A DNA stretch of 5,555 bases from Acidobacteriaceae bacterium. GTDB lineage: Bacteria > Acidobacteriota > Terriglobia > Terriglobales > Acidobacteriaceae. Under the pieces are notes generated by a model, which was not told the origin of the DNA, ran no database searches, and was given only the letters and a program-made list of their open reading frames with translations. A program made the position numbers and the translations under genes. The DNA lies in assembly GCA_003156235.1 (NCBI GenBank), contig PMGP01000314.1, positions 3,249 through 8,803 of the forward strand. The letters are read 5' to 3'. Below, piece after piece: positions 1 through 5,433 of this stretch. How positions within the stretch are numbered: position 1 is the first letter of the stretch; every line of letters begins with the position of its first letter.

Positions 1-297
1 ACTTGACCTTCCCTTTGTACTGTGCCACAGGGTCCTGCCTTCCTTACATCCTGTGATATACGGCGGGCGAAAAACTGGGGAATGCCCATCGTATAAATTA
101 TGACGCGAAAACATTAAGAAAGATGCAGGAATACGATTAAAAACGCACATTATGGGACAGGGCCGGGTTGTAGCCTCCGGCTCGGGCTGGGAAGGATAGT
201 TTTGATGGACAGTCTGCGGTAAAAGGGGAAGATGGAGGCGGTTTCCCTTAAAGCGACATTCCGGGATCCATGGCGGGTTGGAACCAATTTCCGCCGA
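1..297. other. Left-edge stretch with no supportable gene
   Basis: No reading frame here has both a plausible start with a ribosome binding site and a recognisable product. The stretch is more AT-rich in its first half than the rest of the window and has several short stop-bounded frames. One minus-strand frame stays open across the left edge, but its translation resembles nothing I know and its possible ATG at 148-150 has no Shine-Dalgarno sequence. No tRNA, rRNA or clear terminator was seen. It may be the intergenic region of a gene lying outside the window. Confidence 0.5.
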
Positions 298-340
298 CCG
301 CATTGATTCTATTGGCATTAGGCGGGGGAAACCCCCGCCT
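298..340 (+). repeat. REP-like palindromic repeat, copy 1
   Basis: A near-perfect hairpin has arms at 320-328 and 332-340 (nine paired bases, GC-rich) around a three-base AAA loop. The bases leading into it, 298-319, resemble those before the second hairpin at 5329-5351, including the TTA just before the stem and the CCGC-TTG start, so the two are copies of one element rather than chance stems. It lies 20 bases beyond the stop codon of the minus-strand Nudix gene. It could help end that transcript or protect its 3' end, but no U-run follows the stem on the minus strand, so it is not a classical intrinsic terminator. Confidence 0.6.
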
Positions 341-359
341 TGGAGCCTTGATACGTTGG

Positions 360-1160
360 CTACTTATTGCCTTTTCCGGTGAGGCTGCGCGCATACAGGA
401 GTACGGCGGAGAGCGTCTTGCCGTCCAGAATAGCGCCCTTTTCGATCAGCTTGACCAGTTCGGAGAGTTTGACCAGGCGAAAGGCAATCTGCTCGTCGTC
501 TTCCGGATGGGCGTCGCCCGCTACCAGGCCCTCGGCCACAAAGACCTTCATCGACTCGCCCAGAAAGCCGGGGCTGGCGTAGTACTCGACCAGCGGCTTC
601 CATTTTTTGGCGCTGTAACCGGTCTCCTCCGCAAGCTCCCGCTGTGCGCCCAGGAGGGGGTCTTCGCCGGGCTCCAGCTTTCCGGCCGGCAGCTCCCACA
701 GGAACCTGTTGGCGGCATGGCGGTACTGCCGCTCGACGACGACCCAAGGGTCGCGCTTGTTTTTGGCGCTGTCGATGGCCAGGACGACCACGCTGCCGTT
801 GTGGCGGACGATGTCGCGGGTAGCCAGCTTGCCGCCCGGCTCGATGAGGCGGTCACGCAGCACACGGAAGAGCGGCCCCTCGAAGACCGTCTCGGAGCTG
901 AGCAGTTCAGCCTTCTCTTCCACCGCGGGCAGAAGCGCCTTGAGGGCCTTCTTCACCCTGGGCTTCAGCGCTTTAGCCTTGAGAGCTTTTTTTGCTTTGG
1001 GGCTGGCCGCTTTTTTCCCTTTGGATTTGGCAGCCTTCTTTACCTTGGGATTGGCAAATTTTTTCGCCTTGGGCTTGGCGGTTTTCTTCCCTTTGGATTT
1101 GGCGGCTTTCTTTGCCTTGGGCTTGGCGGCCTTGGCGGCTTTCTTCTTCTTCTTGGGCAT
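360..1160 (-). CDS. Nudix hydrolase, ADP-ribose pyrophosphatase type, with lysine-rich H1-like N-terminal tail
   Basis: The 266-residue product has two parts. Residues about 1-74 form a basic tail (34 lysines, the rest mostly Ala, Pro, Ser, Gly) made of 8-residue repeats. Residues about 85-260 form a Nudix domain. The Nudix box is complete at 160-182 and fits G-x5-E-x7-R-E-U-x-E-E-x-G-U: Gly160, Glu166, Arg174-Glu175, Glu178-Glu179, Gly181. Pro197, in a SPG triplet 15 residues after the box, is the position that marks ADP-ribose pyrophosphatases within the superfamily. The expected reaction is hydrolysis of ADP-ribose or a similar nucleotide sugar to AMP and a sugar phosphate, with Mg2+, in the cytoplasm. 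I chose the start at 1160 because GAGGAGA (1169-1175) lies 8 bases upstream; an ATG at 1211 would add 17 residues without such a site. Typical family members lack the tail. It may bind nucleic acid, which is inference. The exact substrate cannot be told from sequence. Confidence 0.92.
   Translation of the reverse strand: MPKKKKKAAKAAKPKAKKAAKSKGKKTAKPKAKKFANPKVKKAAKSKGKKAASPKAKKALKAKALKPRVKKALKALLPAVEEKAELLSSETVFEGPLFRVLRDRLIEPGGKLATRDIVRHNGSVVVLAIDSAKNKRDPWVVVERQYRHAANRFLWELPAGKLEPGEDPLLGAQRELAEETGYSAKKWKPLVEYYASPGFLGESMKVFVAEGLVAGDAHPEDDEQIAFRLVKLSELVKLIEKGAILDGKTLSAVLLYARSLTGKGNK
987..1130 (-). repeat. 24-bp in-frame tandem repeats encoding the K/A/P tail
   Basis: Six consecutive 8-residue units (residues 11-58 of the Nudix protein) follow the pattern A-A/S/N-K/P-S/P-K-x-K-K, for example AAKPKAKK, AAKSKGKK, TAKPKAKK and AASPKAKK. 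The DNA repeats every 24 bases with small changes. Two more degenerate units follow, to residue 74. The units resemble S/T-P-K-K type motifs of histone H1 tails and of bacterial H1-like proteins. Such a tract can gain or lose units by slippage without breaking the frame. Confidence 0.8.
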
Positions 1161-1168
1161 CTGATGTC

Positions 1169-1175
1169 TCTCCTC
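1169..1175 (-). promoter_or_regulatory. Shine-Dalgarno site that fixes the Nudix start
   Basis: Read on the minus strand this is GAGGAGA, 8 bases before the ATG at 1160. It is a strong anti-16S match and supports the start that begins MPKKKKK rather than an upstream ATG in the same frame. Confidence 0.75.
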
Positions 1176-1187
1176 GGGGGCAATTGC

Positions 1188-1216
1188 TGCGCAATCGGAC
1201 AACATGCGCAATCAGA
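1188..1216. repeat. Direct repeat in the Nudix leader, possible operator
   Basis: TGCGCAATCGGA (1188-1199) and TGCGCAATCAGA (1205-1216) match at 11 of 12 bases and are 17 bases apart start to start. On the minus strand they lie between the candidate -10 box (1222-1227) and the ribosome binding site of the Nudix gene, where a repressor site would act. No palindrome within each half was seen, and the spacing is not a whole number of helical turns. The regulatory role is inference. Confidence 0.35.
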
Positions 1217-1221
1217 TACAG

Positions 1222-1227
1222 AGTATA
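1222..1227 (-). promoter_or_regulatory. Candidate -10 box for the Nudix gene
   Basis: The minus strand reads TATACT, five of six matches to the sigma-70 -10 consensus, 61 bases upstream of the ATG at 1160. No good -35 hexamer lies 16-18 bases further up; the TTGA-type matches there are at poor spacing. It is a candidate on the -10 alone. I saw no convincing promoter for bshC on the other strand of this divergent region. Confidence 0.3.
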
Positions 1228-1351
1228 CGCACAGCGCGGCTCAAATGCTTCAATAAAACGTAACAGTGCATCGATTGGGTCCGGCGTGGCATCCTTAACA
1301 GGAGCCGAATCCCATTCTGCGCGCGCAAACCATGTTCGCCGTGGGATTTCG

Positions 1352-2983
1352 ATGCATCAAGAGAATGAGTTGCTGACCGCAGATTGCCATCCCATCACCG
1401 TAGTGCCGGGGCTGCACCGGCTGTTTCTGGAGTACTGCTCCGGAGCGGCGGCGGCGCGGGCGTTCTATGCCTCCGGCTTCTGGGACGAAAGCTGGCGGGA
1501 GCGGCCAGCGGTTCCCGCGCACTGGCCGGAGCTGGTTGGGCTGCTGACCGGGCAGAATGTTGCGCCTTCACCTGCCGCCGCGGCGGCGCTCGATGCTCTG
1601 AGCGGTGGAGCGGGAGTGGTGGTGACCGGGCAGCAGGTGGGGCTATTTGGCGGGCCGCTGTTCACGCCCTTCAAGGCGGCTACGGCGCTGGCGCGGGCGC
1701 GAGAGGCAACAGCCGCTGGACGGCCACACGCGGCGATTTTCTGGCTGGCCACGGAAGACCACGACTTTGCGGAGATTAACCACGTCGTCTTTCCGGCGCG
1801 CCGCGAGTTGCGCTCTCTGACCTATTCGGCGGCGCCTGAGGCAGCGCGGCCGGTGGGCGGATTGGTGCTGGACGACTCGATTACACCGCTGGTTGAGCAG
1901 GCGGGGGAGCTGCTGGGGGCTTCCGAAGCCATGGACGCGCTCACCCGCGCTTACCAGCCGGGACGCACGCTGGCCCAGGCCTTTGCGGAGTTTTATTCCC
2001 GGGTTTTTGCCTCTCAAGGTCTGCTGGTGCTGGACGCCAGTGGCCGCGAGGCGCATCGCATGGGCGCACCGGTTTTACGCGCGGCCCTGGAGCGCGCCGA
2101 TGAATTGCATTCTGCTTTGGTTGAGCGCAATCGGGAGTTGGAAGCCTGCGGCTATCACGCGCAGGTGGCTGTTGTTCCGCAATCCAGCCTGCTGTTTCTC
2201 ATCGACGAACGGAGTGGCGCACGGCTGGCGCTCAAGCGGCTGGCCCCGAGCGCAGAGGAGCCGAATGGCCTGTGGCAGGCGGGGCGGAAGAGCTATTCGA
2301 CTGCGGAGCTGGTGGGAATTCTGGACGCTGAGCCGGAACGCATCTCGCCCTCGGCGCTGCTGCGGCCGGTTTTCCAGGATATTCTGCTCTCGACTTCGGC
2401 CATTGTGGGCGGGCCGGCGGAGATTGCTTACTTTGCCCAGTCCGCCGTGCTGTACGAGCGCATACTGGGACGAGCGACGCCGGCACTGCCGCGTTTTTCC
2501 GCCACTCTGATTGAGCCGAAGATCGGCGAGCTGCTCAGGAAGCACGGGCTGACGCTGGAGCGGGTTTTTGCCGAGACACCGGCGTCGCTGGCGCAGTTGC
2601 TAGCTGCCCAGGCCATGCCGGAGGAAGGTAAGCAGAGGATGGCGGCAGCGGGAACGGCGCTGGAGTCTGAGCTTGCGGCGCTGCTGGAGTGGATGGGATC
2701 GCTGGATGCGGGACTGGTCCGGTCGGCGGAAACGGCGGCCAGCAAAATGCGCTACCAGATGAGCCGATTGCGGCGCCTGGCGGCCAACTTCCAGTTGCAG
2801 CGAGAGGAGGCGCTCACGCGCCAGGCTGAGTCTGTCAGCCAAGCGCTTTATCCCGGCGGCGCGTTGCAAGAAAGGCTGCACGGCGCGGCTTATTACTTTG
2901 CCCGCTACGGATTTGGGCTGGCGGAAGAGATGACCGCGCAGGCTACGAATGTCTGTCCTGGGCATATGGCGATGTGGATGTAA
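1352..2983 (+). CDS. bshC: Bacillithiol biosynthesis cysteine-adding enzyme BshC
   Basis: The enzyme is expected to join cysteine to glucosaminyl-malate in the last step of bacillithiol synthesis, in the cytoplasm. The 543-residue product matches the usual family length of about 540. Family hallmarks in order are: the TGQQ-x-GLFGGP loop with the following TPFKAATAL helix (92-113); the FWLATEDHDF motif (130-139), a nucleotide-binding-like signature; an IVGGPAEIAYFAQ segment (351-363); PRF-x-ATLIEPK (380-390); and a charged, probably coiled-coil region (about 425-495) followed by LYPGGALQER (499-508). The start at 1352 was chosen for length and because upstream codons in the frame overlap the divergent Nudix gene. 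Its ribosome site is weak (a GTGGGA-like stretch about 5 bases upstream). No bshA or bshB is visible in the window; these are often unlinked outside Firmicutes. The gene is divergent from the Nudix gene. The identity is firm from motifs; activity is inferred. Confidence 0.95.
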   Translation: MHQENELLTADCHPITVVPGLHRLFLEYCSGAAAARAFYASGFWDESWRERPAVPAHWPELVGLLTGQNVAPSPAAAAALDALSGGAGVVVTGQQVGLFGGPLFTPFKAATALARAREATAAGRPHAAIFWLATEDHDFAEINHVVFPARRELRSLTYSAAPEAARPVGGLVLDDSITPLVEQAGELLGASEAMDALTRAYQPGRTLAQAFAEFYSRVFASQGLLVLDASGREAHRMGAPVLRAALERADELHSALVERNRELEACGYHAQVAVVPQSSLLFLIDERSGARLALKRLAPSAEEPNGLWQAGRKSYSTAELVGILDAEPERISPSALLRPVFQDILLSTSAIVGGPAEIAYFAQSAVLYERILGRATPALPRFSATLIEPKIGELLRKHGLTLERVFAETPASLAQLLAAQAMPEEGKQRMAAAGTALESELAALLEWMGSLDAGLVRSAETAASKMRYQMSRLRRLAANFQLQREEALTRQAESVSQALYPGGALQERLHGAAYYFARYGFGLAEEMTAQATNVCPGHMAMWM

Positions 2984-3018
2984 ATCAGAGATCAGAGATC
3001 AGGGATCAGGGGTCAGGG
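2984..3018 (+). repeat. Heptanucleotide tandem repeat
   Basis: Five 7-base units run end to end: ATCAGAG, ATCAGAG, ATCAGGG, ATCAGGG, GTCAGGG. The array starts at the base after the bshC stop codon. Units one and two are identical, as are three and four, and change is stepwise along the array, as expected from slippage or unit duplication. No function is evident. It lies in the 98-bp gap before the putative antitoxin gene. Confidence 0.85.
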
Positions 3019-3029
3019 CTGCACGGCCA

Positions 3030-3058
3030 TTGATTATTTACTGGCGGCGGCTCAGAAT
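3030..3058 (+). promoter_or_regulatory. Weak candidate promoter for the toxin-antitoxin pair
   Basis: TTGATT (3030-3035) and CAGAAT (3053-3058) each match four of six sigma-70 consensus bases and are spaced exactly 17 bases apart. The expected transcript start near 3065 would fall inside the AGGAG ribosome site (3064-3068), which argues against this placement. Treat as tentative. Confidence 0.2.
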
Positions 3059-3081
3059 AGATCAGGAGAGACTGCTTCCCT

Positions 3082-3396
3082 ATGGCCTCCGTCGCGACCA
3101 ATCCGAGGCGACAAGCGCACGAACTGATCGACCGCATGGCGCCTAACCAGGTTTCCGCAGTCGTTGGCTTGCTCGAAACCATGCTTGATCCCGTCTCGTT
3201 CGCTATCGCCAACGCGCCCTACGACGATGAGCCAGTCAGCGAAGCAGAGGCCCGCGAAATTGCCACTGACCGGGAATGGCTCAAACATAACAAAGGCATT
3301 CCTAACGAAGAGGTTCTTGCCGAATATGGCCTAACTACCGAGGACTTCGAGCGCATGGGCCGTACTCCGCTTGAACCGACCGCGCCAGGTCAATAG
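3082..3396 (+). CDS. Putative antitoxin of a RelE/ParE-type pair
   Basis: The 104-residue acidic protein is judged an antitoxin mainly from context: its stop is two bases before the ATG of a RelE/ParE-family toxin reading frame, the usual antitoxin-first order with tight translational coupling. Residues about 8-35 (RRQAHELIDRM, then QVSAVVGLLETML) look like amphipathic helices suited to dimerisation. Residues 48-66 are rich in Asp and Glu. The segment WLKHNKGIPNEEVLAEYGL (66-84) is the kind of tail that could wrap a basic toxin. I see no clear ribbon-helix-helix, Phd/YefM or helix-turn-helix DNA-binding motif. AGGAG at 3064-3068 is 13 bases before the ATG, rather far. Similar proteins, as I recall, sit beside RelE-like toxins in Acidobacteriota as unnamed hypothetical proteins. 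It could also be an unrelated small protein, though the two-base spacing makes that less likely. Confidence 0.7.
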   Translation: MASVATNPRRQAHELIDRMAPNQVSAVVGLLETMLDPVSFAIANAPYDDEPVSEAEAREIATDREWLKHNKGIPNEEVLAEYGLTTEDFERMGRTPLEPTAPGQ

Positions 3397-3398
3397 TT

Positions 3399-3649
3399 AT
3401 GCGGAAGAAGATTATCTGGAATGACCGAGCCAAAGGTGAACTTCGCGCTATTGATCAGCCCACCCCCTGCGCATCCTCCATGCTGTAGCCCATCTGGCAG
3501 ACACGGGCGAAGGAGACGTCAAACGCCTTCAGGAGATTGATCCGCCCGAATGCCGCCTTCGCGTTGGAGACTACCGCGTCCGTTTCCACGACTTTGGCAA
3601 TGCACTCGAAATCACCGGCGTCAAGCATCGCCGCGAAGCCTACCGTTGA
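3399..3649 (+). pseudogene. RelE/ParE-family toxin, frameshifted
   Basis: Two frames together encode one RelE/ParE-like protein of about 83 residues. The first (3399-3488) gives MRKKIIWNDRAKGELRAIDQ and then runs out of frame to a TAG at 3486-3488. The second, from about 3467 to the TGA at 3647-3649, gives LRILHAVAHLADTGEGDVKR and then ECRLRVGDYRVRF and VKHRREAYR, the typical C-terminal strand and basic tail of the family. The frames differ by one missing base at a run of five C's (3463-3467). Restoring one base joins the halves as QPT-x-LRIL, the normal helix of these proteins. Working members cut mRNA on the ribosome (RelE) or poison gyrase (ParE); which applies here is not shown. As written the protein stops after 29 residues and lacks the catalytic half. 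Alternatives are a sequencing or assembly error at the C-run, or -1 slippage on CCCCC. Confidence 0.8.
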
Positions 3650-3703
3650 GCCGCACCGGTGAATATCCATGCCAACGCAATGCTAGACTGATTGAACCAT
3701 TCT

Positions 3704-3709
3704 GGAGGG
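3704..3709 (+). promoter_or_regulatory. Shine-Dalgarno site fixing the S10 peptidase start
   Basis: GGAGGG lies 8 bases before the ATG at 3718. It decides between this start, which gives a clean signal peptide, and an in-frame ATG at 3550 that would place the first part of the protein across the toxin remnant and bury the signal peptide. Confidence 0.75.
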
Positions 3710-3717
3710 TTTTGCAG

Positions 3718-5307
3718 ATGAAAACTGTTTATCGGATTGGCGCGGTACTGCTGGTTGCACTGGCTTCGCTGTTCCTCTCCCCTGCCATGCGGGCGCAGGA
3801 GGTGCGGAGTGCCCCGCCAACGCCGGCGGCGGGAGCGGAGACGCACAAAGACGCCGAAAAGGAAAAAGAAGCTACGCCCGTACCGCCTGAGAAGGCCGTG
3901 GCCACGCACCACGAACTGGCGCTGGGCGGCAAGACGCTGAAGTATACGGCGACGGCAGGCACGCTGCTCATCCGCGACGAGGAGGACAAGCCCAACGGCA
4001 GCATCTTCTACGTGGCCTACACGCTGGACGGCGCCGACGCGCAGACGCGGCCGGTGAGCTTTCTTTATAACGGCGGGCCCGGTTCGGCATCGCTGTGGCT
4101 GCACTTGGGTTCGTTCGGGCCGGTGCGCATCGTGACCGACAGCCCCAACCCGACGGCGGGACCGCCCTTCAAGCTGATTCCCAACGAGTACTCGCTGCTG
4201 GACAAAAGTGACCTGGTCTTCATTGACGCGCCGCTGACCGGCTACTCGCGCGCCGTGGGCAAGGGGACGGCCAAGGATTTCACCGGCGTTGACCAGGACC
4301 TGCGCGCCTTTGACCGCTTCATCCAGCGCTACCTGAATGTGAACCAGCGCTGGAACTCGCCCAAGTTTCTCATCGGCGAATCCTACGGGACGACGCGTTC
4401 GGCGGCTCTGGCCGACATGCTGGGCAACGACGGAGTGCAGTTGAACGGGGTGGTGCTGATCAGCTCGATTCTGAATTACGGAGTCCGCGCCGGCGGCTAT
4501 GACACGGTGTACATTTCCAACCTGCCCAGCTACGCGGCGGCGGCATGGTACTTCAACAAGATTCCCAACAAGCCGGCTGACCTGGCGGCATGGGTGGAGC
4601 AGGCGCGCGTCTTTGCTTCCGGGCAGTACGCGCAGGCGCTGTTTGCGGGGCACAATTTGCCGGCGGCGCAATTGGACACCGTGGCCAAGGAGGTAAGCCG
4701 GCTGACGGGATTGAGCGTGGAGTACGTGAAGGAGGCCAATCTGAGGATCTCGCCCACAAGATTCAGAAAAGAAGTGTTGCGCGACGACCGCAAGACGCTG
4801 GGCCGCTACGACATGCGCTTTGAGGGCGTGGACGTGGACGCGGCCGGCGAAGCGCCCGGCTACGACGCCTCCGACACGGGCATCATGGGCGCCTTTGTCG
4901 CCGCATTGCACGATTATCTTGAGCGGGAGCTGAAGTACGAATCGACCGACGCTTACCGTCCCAGCGCCGACACCATTGGCACGTGGGATTGGAAGCACAA
5001 GCCCATCAGCGGCGGACCGGGCCCCGGAGGCCAGCCGCAGTCCGAGCCCTGGGTGGCCGCGGACCTGGCCAGCGCGATCCGCAAGAATCCACATCTGAAG
5101 GTCTTTTCGGCCAACGGCTATTTCGACCTGGCCACGCCGTTCTTTGCCACCGAGTTCGACTTGGCGCACATGAACCTGGAGCCGGAGTTGCGCGGCAACG
5201 TGCAGTTTGGCTACTACCCGTCCGGGCATATGATCTATCTGAACGTCGATGCATTACGGCAGTTGAAAGGCGACCTGGCGAAGTTCATTGGCACGTCCGG
5301 GAACTGA
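3718..5307 (+). CDS. Secreted S10-family serine carboxypeptidase-like protein
   Basis: The 529-residue product is expected to remove C-terminal residues from peptides outside the cytoplasmic membrane, probably at acid pH as is usual for MEROPS family S10. A signal peptide covers residues 1 to about 26 (basic MKTVYR, hydrophobic core, then a likely cut near AMRA-Q). A charged Glu/Lys/Pro-rich linker (about 30-62) leads to the alpha/beta-hydrolase domain. The catalytic set is complete: nucleophile Ser222 in GESYGT, Asp470 in GYFDLATPF, and His504 in PSGHMIY. NGGPGS (118-123) supplies the oxyanion hole. Asn118 and Glu221 match residues that bind the substrate's C-terminal carboxylate in eukaryotic carboxypeptidases. 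The Trp usually before NGGPG is Tyr here. Residues about 270-400 form the variable insertion or cap region. It follows the toxin remnant by 68 bases and is probably transcribed on its own. The family is certain; substrate range is unknown. Confidence 0.95.
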   Translation: MKTVYRIGAVLLVALASLFLSPAMRAQEVRSAPPTPAAGAETHKDAEKEKEATPVPPEKAVATHHELALGGKTLKYTATAGTLLIRDEEDKPNGSIFYVAYTLDGADAQTRPVSFLYNGGPGSASLWLHLGSFGPVRIVTDSPNPTAGPPFKLIPNEYSLLDKSDLVFIDAPLTGYSRAVGKGTAKDFTGVDQDLRAFDRFIQRYLNVNQRWNSPKFLIGESYGTTRSAALADMLGNDGVQLNGVVLISSILNYGVRAGGYDTVYISNLPSYAAAAWYFNKIPNKPADLAAWVEQARVFASGQYAQALFAGHNLPAAQLDTVAKEVSRLTGLSVEYVKEANLRISPTRFRKEVLRDDRKTLGRYDMRFEGVDVDAAGEAPGYDASDTGIMGAFVAALHDYLERELKYESTDAYRPSADTIGTWDWKHKPISGGPGPGGQPQSEPWVAADLASAIRKNPHLKVFSANGYFDLATPFFATEFDLAHMNLEPELRGNVQFGYYPSGHMIYLNVDALRQLKGDLAKFIGTSGN

Positions 5308-5313
5308 AGGTTT

Positions 5314-5373
5314 CTCCGGGGCTAAAGCCCGCGTTGTATTGTTTGCCTTATGCGGGGGTTAAAACCCCCGCCT
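5314..5373 (+). repeat. Composite REP-like element, copy 2
   Basis: Two palindromes flank an AT-richer spacer. The first is GGGCT-AA-AGCCC (5319-5330). The second has arms GCGGGGGTT (5352-5360) and AACCCCCGC (5363-5371). The spacer and second palindrome (5329-5373) resemble 298-340 in sequence and orientation on the plus strand, while the first palindrome is poorly kept in the other copy. It lies 6 bases beyond the S10 stop codon. It may serve as a 3' stem-loop for that transcript, and a T-rich stretch after the first stem could give weak termination. I recall similar elements in Acidobacteriota intergenic regions, unchecked. Confidence 0.65.
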
Positions 5374-5401
5374 CCCTCCGCATCGAGCTTCCCTCAGCCT
5401 G

Positions 5402-5407
5402 TATAAT
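5402..5407 (+). promoter_or_regulatory. Candidate -10 box (TATAAT) for the right-edge gene
   Basis: A perfect TATAAT lies 26 bases before the ATG at 5434. A start of transcription near 5414 would give a leader of about 20 bases that still holds the GAGG ribosome site (5424-5427). No good -35 hexamer is seen 16-18 bases upstream, so an activator may be needed or the match may be fortuitous. Confidence 0.45.
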
Positions 5408-5433
5408 CGCCGCGAACCATTGTGAGGTTTCCA

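Noticed and set aside
1..150. Minus-strand frame open across the left edge, with a possible ATG at 148-150
   Set aside because: There is no Shine-Dalgarno sequence, no recognisable product and no coding-like composition. It could be a real N-terminus, but the sequence here does not support it.
270..1256. Long plus-strand frame with a hydrophobic Phe/Gly/Leu-rich C-terminal half resembling a membrane protein
   Set aside because: It is the antisense of the Nudix gene; the hydrophobic part is the complement of the lysine/alanine repeats. It has no good ribosome site and no family resemblance.
992..1351. Possible 120-residue N-terminal extension of BshC
   Set aside because: It overlaps the Nudix gene antisense, reads as low-complexity Trp/Ser/Pro sequence, and would make the protein far longer than the family norm of about 540 residues.
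3550..3717. Upstream ATG extension of the S10 peptidase
   Set aside because: It overlaps the toxin remnant in another frame and would bury the signal peptide; the ATG at 3718 has a strong ribosome site.
3640..5229. 529-residue minus-strand frame opposite the S10 peptidase
   Set aside because: It mirrors a GC-rich coding frame, is Arg/Val/Gln-rich with no recognisable domain, and the plus strand carries a complete catalytic set.
5314..5373. Classical intrinsic terminator after the S10 gene
   Set aside because: The stronger stem is followed by CCTCCCTCC rather than a T-run, and the first stem is only four or five pairs. It is better described as a repeat element.
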